Of a stretch of 64,000 bases of DNA, positions 43,301-53,835 are shown piece by piece. Both the position numbers and the translations under genes were made by a program. The stretch comes from Haematococcus lacustris (taxonomy: Eukaryota; Chlorophyta; Chlorophyceae; Chlamydomonadales; Haematococcaceae), in NCBI GenBank assembly GCA_030144725.1, contig JASKMD010000006.1:12189190-12253189 (forward strand), written 5' to 3'. Position 1 is the stretch's first letter. Each line of letters opens with the position of its first letter. The notes below the pieces were generated by a model. The model saw only the letters and a list, made by a program, of their open reading frames with translations, ran no database searches and had not been told where the DNA came from.

Positions 43301-45381
43301 TGGCCACGCCGCCATCCCATGTGTTGATCACACCACCTCCCCACCTTCTCACTGGCTGTGTTGTTGGTGAGGGGCTCCAGGGTCAGCGGGTCAAACAACC
43401 AGCCCTGGGTCACGCCACCAGTCTGCATGATGCTGGCCATGATGGCCTGGTGCAGATATACAATGTCCGTTCCTTGCGGCATGCACAATGCATGGCGAGG
43501 CTTGCCCGTGACTGGTTCACTGGCAGTGGTGTTGACCTGCTGCATCACTGATATCAGCTCCTGCCAAGTGTCAGGGTAGAAGTCCAACCTCCCAAATTCT
43601 CCCAGCACAGGTCGGCTGATGTTGTACATTGAGGTAAGCAGCGGCCAGTTGACGTACATCAGGAAAGGCGACTCGAGGATTGGAACACCAATAACCTGCA
43701 AGAGCTCCACCATGCCATGGGTGAGTGCAGCAGCTGATCGTCAAGATGGGATCATGATGCCATGCCATGAACAGCAAGCAACTCACCTGCTGGTTGTACC
43801 TACTGCCAAACAGGTTGTCATAGGCAGGCAGATCACCCCATGCAACCACCTGCACAAGTATTGTACCCCATGCAACATGTCAGCAGGGCCAGCGACATCT
43901 GTGCATTCTAAAACTGTCAGCAGAGCACACCAAGGCTGAACAGGCAGTTGAGCCGAACCAGCCCACCAAGGGCAAAGGCAAGGTGAAGGCTGCCAAAGCC
44001 AAGCCAGCACCACAGTCAGGCTGGTGGCTAAACAGGGACTGCATTGCAGCATTAAGCATGCAGCGTATTGGGGAAAGCAGATGGCGGCCGCTGGAGCTGT
44101 GCTACTGGCCAGAGCAGGGGAAGCTGCCAGCCAAGGGCACGGAGTACCCTGGCCTGGGCTACAAGCGGCTGCGAGACCAGCCACTCAAGGCCCAATAGCA
44201 GCCTTTATTTTTGTTGCGTTTGGGCCAGCTGTGTTACCATTCACCTGCTTAGCATCGCTGGTGATGAAGGGCTGAAGATCAACCATTGCGCCAGCAGATG
44301 ACAAATCCCCTACCAGGCTGCCGGGAATGATGAAGGCATCATAGGCGGGGGCTGTGGTGCTGTCAACTGCATCACTAGCCTGCAGCAAGGCAGCCATGGC
44401 AAGGCAGCAAGGGTGCTTGGGGTGAGGTGAGGCACGCTGACCATGATGTGTAGCACTTACATTGACTTTGAGTTGCTGCAGGATGGCGGTTGAAACCTTG
44501 TTGTAGGGCAGTGCATGCATGACCACATCGATGCCAGTGGCTGCCTTGTAATCTTGGAGGGGCACTTGGATAAAGGTCTCCCATCCGTTGTTGACCAGCA
44601 GACGAAGTGGCTGCAGGCAGCTTTTTTGCATTGCAGTCTCCCCAGACAAACAAAACTCATTCAACATGGAACAACATGTTTGGAACATGGTGAGTCCCAG
44701 ACAAACAAAACTTATTCAACAAGGAACAACATGCTTGCCTGTGGATAATCTCACCCAGCTACTACAAACATGTTGTAGCATCCTCGGTCGCACCCTTGAT
44801 GACTACCAACCCCACTCCGGTGGCACTCTTTCCTGGGGCTAACCCCCCTTGACCACTGGGCACCTCATCAAAACTAACAGCTTAATGCTTAAAAGGGCTG
44901 GTCAATAGCAGCAGCACTGACATTTACTATCTGACTTATACTGCTGTCACCTGCTATCATCTTACCCTGATTTTTATTGCACCAGCAGTTGGGAAGCAGT
45001 TGTTCAGCAGCTCAGACGTCTTATTCTGCAGGAAGCCCTGCAGCTCACTGTCCACCCCTGAGCCCACAGGCAGCGCTGTTTCTCTGCATGATGGACACGT
45101 ACATATCATTGTGAGTGGCATCGCTATGTAGCAGGCAGCACGGGGCGGGAAGCGGGACGAGCGGCCGGCTGCAGCGCCACCAGACCGGGGACCTACCTGG
45201 ACACCACGGATGCAATGAAGGCTGCTGTGCTGCTGTAACATTGGTTGCTCGCCACTACTACGTTTGTACAGTTTGCTATACTAGCATCCGGGCTGCCTGA
45301 ACTACTGGTGCAGGTGGTGCTGCCGACGAGCAACAGCAGCGTCACTATCCTCGCGCCCCAGCAAGTTACATCTGCGCACAT
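34347..45381 (-). CDS. Receptor-type class III nucleotide cyclase with solute-binding-like ectodomain and tandem catalytic halves
   Basis: About 26 exons (minus): 45381-45197, 45083-44966, 44610-44461, 44379-44245, 43849-43787, 43695-43345, 43277-43129, 43029-42922, 42837-42716, 41895-41844, 41289-41201, 41072-41006, 39473-39264, 39116-38902, 38822-38769, 38685-38630, 38541-38484, 38379-37924, 37157-37005, 36922-36815, 36718-36668, 36542-36379, 36287-36170, 35968-35609, 35411-35292, 35009-34347; about 1,457 residues. Order: signal peptide (IVTLLLLVGSTTC), periplasmic solute-binding-type sensor (WETFIQVPLQDYKAATGIDV), one membrane helix (LVTVIAVPVAVCSLLVLLLA), cyclase half 1 (ATLVITDVQGSSKLW, YEWATEGDS), cyclase half 2 (VVGLSHLKAWN, RFNYRGRCLNRAARI). 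Half 1 keeps the metal-binding Asp positions; half 2 lacks them but keeps the Asn/Arg pair. cAMP versus cGMP is undecided. All junctions keep phase except exon 9/10. Confidence 0.88.
39618..39670 (+). repeat. 12-bp tandem repeat (AGCAACACCTGC)n
   Basis: Four copies in the cyclase intron between exons 12 and 13. Confidence 0.9.
40203..40305 (+). repeat. Dispersed ~190-bp repeat, copy 4 (internally deleted)
   Basis: Keeps CTATCCAACTGTGGG, GTGGGTAGCCTCACT and GGGCACCTGATCAAAACTGAC; the middle is missing. Located in the same cyclase intron as 39618-39670. Confidence 0.6.
41425..41770 (+). mobile_element. Fanzor-like element fragment (copy A), C-terminus plus 3' region
   Basis: Antisense in the cyclase intron between exons 10 and 11. 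It encodes LPAKGKEYPELDCRRLRDQP followed by PNA and a stop (41539), then the family's 3' region (GGCACAGTAGTGTG, CATCAGCTTACAA, GCATGTCATGCC, ACACAGACAAAACACC). The upstream part is frame-shifted and lacks the RuvC-III motif. Confidence 0.65.
42139..42240 (-). repeat. Repeat shared with 16900-17006
   Basis: Inverted second copy of the ~105-bp repeat, in the cyclase intron between exons 9 and 10. Confidence 0.75.
42468..42694 (+). mobile_element. Fanzor-like element 3' fragment (copy B), 21 bp from a cyclase splice donor
   Basis: Family 3' region only: GGCACAGTAGTGTGTGCCCC, TGTCATCAGCTCGCAATGAG, CACACAGACAAAAACACCG, ending GGGCCAAGGTGCTG. In the gene's sense it begins about 21 bp beyond the end of cyclase exon 9 (42716). 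Confidence 0.7.
43919..44201 (+). mobile_element. Fanzor/TnpB-like C-terminal open frame (copy C)
   Basis: An uninterrupted frame of about 93 codons, antisense within the cyclase intron between exons 4 and 5. It has a Lys/Ala/Pro-rich stretch (TKGKGKVKAAKAKPAPQ), then NRDCIAALSMQRIGESRW, whose RDxxAAxxM layout matches the RuvC-III end of TnpB/Fanzor proteins (DRDVNAAxNI type), then LPAKGTEYPGLGYKRLRDQP and a stop. No upstream RuvC-I/II or zinc-ribbon segment is present, so this is a dead 5'-truncated fragment. The assignment rests on motif resemblance; the family might be another transposon protein. Confidence 0.55.
44690..44893 (+). repeat. Dispersed ~190-bp repeat, copy 5 (most complete)
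   Basis: Reference copy: ACAAACAAAACTTATTCAAC, AAGGAACAACATGCTTGC, GTAGCATCCTCGGTCGCACC, GGGCACCTCATCAAAACTAA, ending CAGCTTAATGCTT. It lies in the cyclase intron between exons 2 and 3. A short duplicate of its first block (44640-44690) precedes it. Confidence 0.75.
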
Positions 45382-45799
45382 TTACCCACTGAGCAAGCCC
45401 AACAGCCGCTCTTACGATAGAGCTTGCACTGCGCTACAACATTGTCGTGTTGCCGGCATCGACTTGAACCAAATGCAGGGTGACTTAACTTACACCGGCA
45501 CCGGGGGCGGACACGCGTGCGAGCGCTGTAATAGCTGGGGATAACTGGGTGCAAGGCACAAAGATACGAGGGTGGGAAGGGTTGCAAATGCTGGGTTACA
45601 TTCAGCCCTGCCATGGCTGCTGTCACCTAGTTTCAGCCTTCCAGGACCCTGATACTGAGCTGCCTACTCCTGGCAAGGAGTATCAGGAGGGCTGGAAGCT
45701 GGTCAATGACCGGGTACCCAAGGCTAGGCAGAGGCTGCACTGGGCTGCACGGAGCAAGGATGGCTGGGCCCACAACCACCCATAGGGCCTAGTAGCTAA

Positions 45800-46016
45800 C
45801 CGAGCTGTCAGGAACGTGCCACCATGGATGCGATTTGTAGTCATGAAGGGTGCACCCGGTTTTGCCCACAGGTCAACACCTCGACATGTCTTGCATGGAT
45901 GTCTCGCCATGTCTGTGTAGTGACGCTGCTGACGACTGCTGGCAATGGTGTCGGCGGTAAAGTGCTACACTCTTGGTCGCGGCGACGGCTGAGTTGTCCT
46001 TTCAATACATGGGGGA
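45800..46016. repeat. Duplicate of 34113-34330
   Basis: Second copy of the cyclase 3' flank, here 420 bp upstream of the cyclase start codon and about 11.7 kb from its counterpart. Confidence 0.85.
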
Positions 46017-46269
46017 GGTTGTTCCCTAAAAGCTGGCATGTATTAGCAAGGCGGGTGGTTGAGGTCACTTCCCTGCTTCCGGCTTCATTGGAGGGGGCAT
46101 GAAAGAGTGGGCATGGCATGTACACCACCATCTCTTGCTTCTTCCCTGAGTGCATTGTGGTCACTCCCTGCATAAGGCATGTGCTCCATGCACGTAGCCT
46201 GCTGCTGTGGTAGGTTGGTCCAGATTGGTATGCTCACGTAGACATGATCTTGCAATGTGGCATGGTGGA

Positions 46270-46855
46270 GCTCCTCTTGCCCAGGGGCCGGGCTACCAGG
46301 GGCGGCAGCAGACCAGGCAGGCACAGCGGCTGGCCCTGGGAGAGCAGTGAAGCTGAGGGGCGCTCAGCACCCTCACCACCAGCCCCACTGCCTGCCTGTG
46401 TGCTGCTGTGCAGCTGCTGCTGGGCCGCATGCCACTGGGCTGTGACTGAGCTCACTGCACCACTGCTGGGAGGGTCTTGAGGTGGAGGGTGGCTGACATC
46501 CAGTACAGCTGGCCCAGGGGCAGGGCCGGTCACGAGCTTAACCTCTTGTCCGCATTGCACTGCAGCAGGCTGGAAGGAGACAACACGCTTGGGCTGGGCA
46601 GTGGAGCTGTGTGTTGACCTGGCAATGGAGCTGCCAGCCTGCTTGCTGCCCTGGGCTGACCAGCTGGCTGTGCTGGCGGCTGGCTGGTCTGCAGCAAGTG
46701 ATGCCAAGGCTCGAGCTTCCTTGGTGGTGATGATAGGCTGTAGGGCAGCCAGGGTGTTGGCCCAGGCTATCTCAGAGCACCAGACCTGTCGTCAGCGCAC
46801 CAGCGAGGCAATTGAGCATGCCACATGCCAATAGGGAGCAACTTTACTATGGCCT
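46270..46855 (-). pseudogene. Truncated duplicate of the last receptor-cyclase exon
   Basis: About 95% identical by eye to 34492-35080, including the 3' splice acceptor. The frame is still open (VWCSEIAWANTLAALQPIIT ... GLLPPLVARPLGKR) but is cut short after RPLGKR and reads into unrelated sequence, losing about 48 C-terminal residues. No other cyclase exon lies upstream on this strand within 46855-48345, so it is an orphan exon copy. Confidence 0.85.
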
Positions 46856-48345
46856 TGGGAAGGCTGCTTCAAACTGTGTTTGTGCAGTGGGTGCATCGTG
46901 CCCCAGACCAGTCAAGCAGCAATGGATACTTGGTGCCAACAATGCCTGATATCTTGGAGCAATCCTACGTTGGCTTTGGCATTTTGGCTGTCTCAAGCCT
47001 GTTCTCAGGGCTGGGCTTGTCAGGAACGTGCCTCTGCCTGGTATCCCATGACTGGTGTATTGCTCCATGGCATGGTCCAAACCATTCACCAGCTTGCAAA
47101 GGCCGACAAGGGTGAGGGCAGCGTTTCACAGCAAGCAGCAGCCCATTCGACAGCCATCGACTCTATCCAGCCCACCCTGCAATTGCGCATCATGCCATGG
47201 CCGCAGTATTATCGGACAAGAGATGTTCACCAGGTTTCCCTGTATCAATATCCTCCTGTGGAGCCCCTACACTTCTCCACAGGAGTAAGAGACCGGTGTG
47301 TGTGTCCCTAACCTAGGTGCGGCCCTAGGAGTCGCTAGAGCCCTACCCTATGCATGACTCTCGCACACACATCCCCCATGTAAAGGGCAATCGAATTGTT
47401 TGTTTTATTTTCCTTGGCGTGATACACATGTCACTATTGCTGCCGCTGGTGCCGCCGCTGCCACTTCTGCAGCAGGCCTTTGTCGCGCACGAGAACCCAC
47501 TCCTGGCCTGGTCTGCCTGGGTTAGGCATGGCTGGGCGGCCCATCACAGTTTTCTTGTTGACCGTAGGCTCCCATTTAATTTCCCGAGGCCTTAGAAACT
47601 ATTTTCATTGTATCATAGTACGTATACAGATAGCTTTGAGAACGTATTCGTCCACAAAAGTAGTAAAGCCTCCCAGTGGGCCAAAGCAAGCACCCCGCCT
47701 TGGCCGGCTGCCCGTGTATGACCGGCCGCCTCCCCCCTCGACATGGTTGCCAGCCTGGTCGCCTATGCCCCAGCCTGGCCCACCTCCCTCGACCTTGCCC
47801 GGGGCTAAGCAGCCACCCTGGTAGCCGCCCCGGCCTGGCCTGCCGTCCCAACCTTTGCCCCAGCCTGGCCCGACTCCCCCTCGCTGAGCACTGCTGCTGC
47901 TGCTGCTGCTGCCACTGCTAACGTCGTCGCTGCCGTTGATGTCGCTGCTGCCGCTGCTGCGTTATCAGCTGCACCGGCGGCAATGATGCACCGGACCACC
48001 CCGGTTGATCATTGCACTAACACGTGACATTTTGCTGGTGCCGGTGCCGCAGCAAAAGGGTTAGACGCCACGGGTATAGCGCTGCCATGCCCTGTGCATC
48101 GCCAGTGCCCTTTGAGCTGAGGGACTTACAGGTCTGTACCAGGCCAATGTAGCTCACCAAATGGACCTGCATTTGCTGAGATGTTCAGCGGGCGCTGGTG
48201 GTTGGAGGTTGCCTGTGTGATTCGACATAGAAACTTTCGTACGCAGAGCCCTTGCGTGAGCTATCACTGCGTGGCACTCCCAGCTCAGAATTTGCTGTGG
48301 CAATTCGAAACGACACAGGAGGGGCGAAGCGACACATTTGAAGTC

Positions 48346-49645
48346 ATGGCAAACCTCGCGGTGCCTACATCTCGCTTTGCTCCTACACCCCCTATTCCGA
48401 GGACCCGGGCTCGGGAGGAGCCTGCCAGCGGTCAATTGCCAACCCCGGACGAGGATGTGGCCATGTTGGTTGCAGCCTTGCCAAACGACGACTCTGGGAT
48501 TGTATCCCAGGCAGTGGGTCGCCTCGTGGAGCTCACCGCATGGCAAGAAGAGAACCAGCGGGAGGTGGCGGAGCTGGGCGGACCCTCCCTCATTCTGCAG
48601 CTCGTGCAAGCCCGGCTTCGATTCGTGTCTTCTGAAGACATGGCAGGCTCAGCCGAGGAGTACGACATCGACCTGCAGACAGTCATCAAAGCTCTGAATG
48701 TGCTGATGAACGTGTCTGCTAACGACGACCTGGCTGTGCGCATCGGTCAGATGCCGGGTTGCATCGACACCCTGTCCAGGCTGCAAGCGCACAAACACGC
48801 GCCGCTGGCAGTTTTGGCTGCGCGTTGCCTCATCAACCTCACGCACTCAAATCCGGCCGCGGCTTCGGCGGCGGACAAGGTGCGGCGAGCGAGCCACTGT
48901 CAGCGTGCTTGGGCTTACCTTGGCCCAGCCTAGCCTGTCGCAACGTGCACTCGCAGGCTGGCGCGTTGAACACCGCCACAATCTGGCTCCTCAGCGTCTC
49001 CTCCACCGCACAGAGCCAGGCTCGCATCAAGCTTGGCTGCTGGTTGCTGGGCAACCTCGCAACCGCGCCCGACGCAACCTGTCGAGCCAAGTTACTTGGA
49101 GCTCCGGGGGTCATACAGCGATTAGTGGAGCTGCTGACACCAGGCTCACCAGGTGCGGCTCAACAGCTACAACTTGGGTTTCCCGAGAGATTCATGGAGT
49201 GATGATCACCCCACCATGGTTCCGTATGGTTCCGTGCGGGGTTCCGTGTGGTTGAGGGGAGGCAAATCAACCCAGAACATGCATCCTGCCCAACAAATAG
49301 GCCGAGCAAAGCTATCTACAAGGCACAGCACCAGCCCAGACCCTGATGCCAGCGCCAACGGGCCGCCTCCCACCGAGCAGGCTGGAAGTTCATCAGTGCA
49401 GCTTAAGCCACTCAACATGGATACCAATCCCCTAGAGTCTGGTGCCACACCTTCCTGTCCTGCTTCTTGCAGAGGCCATCATCGTTCTCTCTGCCCAGCT
49501 CTTGAGCAGCCTGGCCCGAGAAAGCTACACCGCGCAGACCCTCCTGGCCAAGGCGGGTGCTGTGGGTGCTCTCATGCAGCTGGTGGAGGCCCACAGTGGC
49601 TCCTGCCTGGAGGACGGCCCCAGCCAGGCCACCCTGAAGTGCAAG
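48346..49645 (+). CDS. Armadillo/HEAT-repeat protein, importin-alpha-like (3' end not resolved)
   Basis: Exons 48346-48879, 48957-49152 and 49473-49645 join in phase and encode about 301 residues without a stop. The N-terminus is Pro/Arg-rich (MANLAVPTSRFAPTPPIPRT). Helical repeats follow, with armadillo spacing: IVSQAVGRLVELTAWQEENQ, ALNVLMNVSANDDLAVRIGQ, LAARCLINLTHSNPAAASAA, IKLGCWLLGNLATA and AQTLLAKAGAVGALMQLVEA. This layout is that of importin-alpha or related armadillo adaptors, but the importin-beta-binding domain is not evident. Later exons may be lost in the N gap at 50948. An upstream in-frame start at 48181 exists; 48346 is preferred by composition. Confidence 0.7.
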
Positions 49646-50947
49646 GTGGGCAGCCTGAGGGAAGTCAGCCATGGCACCAATGGGCATCGTACGCTGCAGG
49701 GTGCTATGTTCAGTATATGGCCTTGAGCACATGATAGCTACCATCCCTCACATGGCATTGCATGCTAACCCCTGTTGGCCTAGCCCAACGCAGCCCAGCT
49801 CATCAGCCCAGCCTAACACAGCTCACCACCCGGTTTTCCTTGCCCTTGCGGGGCGAATCAGGCAGCTTAGGCTACGAGTACAGCTCCAGCAGGCGCTAGT
49901 TGCTCTCACCAGTGCGCTGCATGTTCATTGCTGCCTGGCTGTGGTGCTTGGCTGCCTTGCCGGACGGGCTTGGCTGCTGCTTAGCCTTGGTGTGCTTGGC
50001 TGGCTGAGGAGCAGTGGGCCCTGGCTTTGAGGCTGTTGGCTGACCATGATGATCTTGTCTCACGGTGAGGCCCCTTCAGGCTTCCCATGTAAGCCAGTGT
50101 ACACTGCCAGCCCCTTGCCTTGACGACCACGACAGCACTCACACTAGCAGAAGAATCACGAGACTACCTTGCTGCTGTACAGGTGACGGTGTTGCTCCAG
50201 GTTAAAGGCCAGGTCCTACAAGGACACCGCCAGCGAAAGCTGAAGTATATGATCCATGCTTACTGATGTACATAGCCTGATCTGCAGCGTCGCAGCCATC
50301 CAGCACCTTGGCCCTCAACCTAGAGCCTTCATTGCAGTGGAACACTCAGTGTGGATCACTACAAAACGGTGTTTTTGTCTGTGTGGAGTTCCCATGCACA
50401 TGGCATACACATGGCATACACATGGGCATGGTCACCTACCACCTACACTATTGCCTGACCCCGGAGGGCTATGATGTAGAGTTGGCATGACAAACATGCA
50501 CTAATTGCAAGCTGATGCCACAGCAGGCTGGGTCTTGGGTGGCTTGCCTTGCACCCGCTTGTAGCCGAGGCCAGGATACTCCTTGCCCGTGGCTGGCAGC
50601 TTTCCCTGCTCCTGGCAGTAGCACAGCTCCAGGCTGCTCCAGGCCCTGGCTCTGAGGCTGCTGGCAGTGTGGCTGCCTGGCTGCTGCATGGGGCCTGTGG
50701 GAGCTTGCGGGGGGCCACATCAGGCCCCGCACTGGCAGGTCACGTAACTGGGCGCAGCAAGCGCTGTTCTACCTGCCCTGCTGGGGGCTTCCAGCCTGCA
50801 GGCCTGGTGGGCTGCTCATGGTCCAGCTCCTCCTCACAGTGTTGCTAGCCATTCACTGCTGAGCTGACCCGGCTGGTGTAGCATCAGCATGAGCACAAGT
50901 GCCTACCTGCCATCCAGTCAAACTACCTGTTGTGCCCGTGCAGGTCC
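49646..50947. other. Region before the scaffold gap: no exon recognised
   Basis: Apart from the inverted Fanzor-like fragment (50285-50860), no exon of the armadillo or VPS50 genes is recognised here. Confidence 0.45.
50285..50860 (-). mobile_element. Fanzor-like element fragment (copy D), longest of the window
   Basis: On the minus strand it starts with EEELDHEQPTRPAGWKPPAG and QVEQRLLRPV, then a decayed linker. It continues with the family C-terminus (SSLELCYCQEQGKLPATGKE, YPGLGYKRVQGKPPKT) and the 3' region with TTGCAATTAGTGCATG, ACACAGACAAAAACACCG and GGCCAAGGTGCTGG. The RuvC-III block (RDCxAAL) is deleted and there are in-frame stops, so it is non-functional. Confidence 0.65.
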
Positions 50948-51447
50948 NNNNNNNNNNNNNNNNNNNNNNNNNNNNNNNNNNNNNNNNNNNNNNNNNNNNN
51001 NNNNNNNNNNNNNNNNNNNNNNNNNNNNNNNNNNNNNNNNNNNNNNNNNNNNNNNNNNNNNNNNNNNNNNNNNNNNNNNNNNNNNNNNNNNNNNNNNNNN
51101 NNNNNNNNNNNNNNNNNNNNNNNNNNNNNNNNNNNNNNNNNNNNNNNNNNNNNNNNNNNNNNNNNNNNNNNNNNNNNNNNNNNNNNNNNNNNNNNNNNNN
51201 NNNNNNNNNNNNNNNNNNNNNNNNNNNNNNNNNNNNNNNNNNNNNNNNNNNNNNNNNNNNNNNNNNNNNNNNNNNNNNNNNNNNNNNNNNNNNNNNNNNN
51301 NNNNNNNNNNNNNNNNNNNNNNNNNNNNNNNNNNNNNNNNNNNNNNNNNNNNNNNNNNNNNNNNNNNNNNNNNNNNNNNNNNNNNNNNNNNNNNNNNNNN
51401 NNNNNNNNNNNNNNNNNNNNNNNNNNNNNNNNNNNNNNNNNNNNNNN
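50948..51447. other. Assembly gap (500 N)
   Basis: Exactly 500 N, the usual placeholder for a gap of unknown size. It lies between the armadillo gene and the first visible VPS50 exon, so the ends of both may be missing. Confidence 0.99.
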
Positions 51448-51670
51448 GTGCACCCCCACACCCTGCTACGTCACAGCCTTGGTGTGTGACTGAGTGGCAG
51501 GAGTGACCTGCTGGGACACAGCAGCCAGCACAGGTGAGGTAGAGCGGCTTGAGCTAGACCCTGGCCCTGCAGCATGGTGGCCTAGGTGCCCACCCTGTAC
51601 ATCGCCTGCCCACCACCTGTGTGCCTGCCCACTGCCCCGAGGCTTGCTGTGGCTCCCTCTGCCCCTGCAG

Positions 51671-53770
51671 GCAGGGTCCCCAGCCGTCCAGCATGGTCAG
51701 CCTGGAGGGCAGCTACACCAGCCTGCTGTCCAGCTTGCCCACCCCGGTGCTGGGCCAGTGTATGAGTCAACTTATGGAGGTGTGCTGGGACGTGTTGGCC
51801 TCCTACACCTCCATGGCCCAGTGGCACCAGGAGGCTCTCACGCAGGCAGATGCAGCGGCTGCAGCCCAGCCAGCTGCTGCCGCCGCTGCTGCAGCAGGAG
51901 CAGATGAGCAGCAGCAAGGTGAGCACACCGGAAGACTTGCACAACAGGCTGTGTGCGTCTTGGCTAAGAGCAACGTGATGTTTGCTAATGCTGGAGGCGC
52001 CGAGTCTGTGGTAGCGCTACGGTTGCGGTCATGCATGATTGAAATGATGAGGGCGGCACTGGAGGGTGGTGGGAGGGAGGCGGTGAGAGCAGGCCAGGGC
52101 TGCTATTGCCACACCCGGCATGGCTGCTATCGCTGGTGTGTGTGGGTAGTGATGGCAGTGGCTCTGGCTGGACTGGGCCTAGGGCTGGGGCTGTGTTGCA
52201 TGTGATACCTTAGTGCTGAAGCTGAGGCTAATGACATGGGGTGCAATGAGGCTGAGGCTGAGTAGTGCCTGGGCTAGGGCTGCCGCTGCTGCTGCCACGG
52301 CCACCCCCGCCGCCGCTGCTGCTGCTGGCTCACCATGCTGGTCCTGCAGCTGGAGCTGGTGCTGCTTCAGATCTCACTATTGCTACTGGAGCCTGTGTTG
52401 ATGTTGCCCCTACTGTTGCTGCTGCCCCTGATGCTGGTGCTGGTGCAGGTGCAGGTGCAGAGCCGCCCCAGAACGGGCTAGACACCTCCCTCATGTACCT
52501 GCGGGCTGTGGGCGACATGCTGAGCAGTGCAAGCACTGAGGTCAGCGCCCTGGCAGCCAGGTCACCAAGTTGCCCTGGCCAGGCCCAGGGCTTGCCAGGG
52601 CTTGCCAGGCCTAACAGCCTGCCTGCTGTCATCAGTAGCCATTCCCTCATCTCCCTTACCACTGCCTCCTTACCCCACAATGGGCTTGCCAGGGCTTGCC
52701 AGGGCCTACCAGGCCCGACAGCCAGCCTGCCGCCATCAGAAGCCGTCCCTGGTGCTGCACCCAACCCTGCTGCCCTCATCTCCTTCACCCCTGCCTCCTT
52801 ACCCCACCTCTGTCCCACATCCCCCACCCTGCCCGCTGGCCCCGCCCACCTCTGCCTTGGTGGCTTCATCAGCAATGCTGGCTGGCCACCCTCAGCACTA
52901 GGCTGCATGCGCACCTGGCTGCCCTCTAGCTGGCCTGCAGGGACCACTGTGTGACAAGTCCAGCCTGTGGCCTGCCTCTGCGTCTCCATCCTGGTGCTGC
53001 AGATGTTCCAGGCCGCTGCCAGCCGGGTGCTGCCAGTGCTGGAGCTCCCCGGCATCACCAGGGGCAACAACCTGCTGCAGGTCAGCCATGCTGCCACGCT
53101 CCTGGGTGCTCTGGGCAGCGAAGCCATGCCTGCAACTCCTGTTGTTGCCGTCGGCGGTGGGCAGGGTAGGCAGAAGCAGGCAGGCACAGGAAGCTCCAGG
53201 CTCAGAGGCTGCTGGGCCATGCTTAGACAAAGGTACTGACACGCATGAGGGGAGGTAGGGTGGTAGACAGACCTGGTTTTGCTGCTGTTCCGGCCTCAGC
53301 ACCCTACATGACAAACCTTTCACTCGTTCAACATCCTGCAGCTCCCTGCAGCTCTACCACTGCGAGTGCAGTTCACCCTGCGGACGCTGCTGCTGTCGCC
53401 AGTGCTGCTGCTCCCTCCGGTACTTTTGCTAGTGCTGCTGCTGCCTGCTGCTGCTGTTGCCAGCAGGTGGCTGAGCTGTGCTCCCGCTTCCTGGCTGTGG
53501 GTGAGGCCTTCACAGGCAAGCCGCTCACACAGCTGAGGGCCCTGGTGGCGGCACGCCTGGGCCTGGCCTTTGAAACCTGGCACCATGCAAACATGGAGAC
53601 GCTCAGCATGCTGCTGCAGGTGACCGATGCTGGTGACAAACACCCACCACCTGCCTGCCCACCACCTTGGATGCATGGCTTGGATGCATGGATGAGTGCG
53701 TGGTGGCCCTGGGTTCACTGTGTGCCATGCTTGCTAGGTAGGTGAAGCCCACCACCTGCCTGCCTGCCTA

Positions 53771-53835
<65 letters not shown>

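Larger units (their letters stand above)
45382..48345. other. Interval between cyclase and armadillo genes: duplicated and repeat sequence
   Basis: Holds the cyclase promoter, a degenerate repeat-associated frame (45650-45785, LPTPGKEYQEGWKLVNDRVP and on to a stop), the duplicated cyclase 3' segment, and a plus-strand open stretch at 47480-47824 (Pro-rich tail RPPPPSTWLPAWSPMPQPG) with no recognised family. CTG/CCG triplet runs fill 47885-47960. No complete gene is seen. Confidence 0.5.

Noticed and set aside
46825..47115. 96-residue hydrophobic plus-strand protein starting in the duplicated segment
   Set aside because: No splice or family support, and its start lies in the duplicated cyclase flank.
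50853..51506. Long frames spanning 50853-51506
   Set aside because: They consist of translated N bases from the assembly gap.
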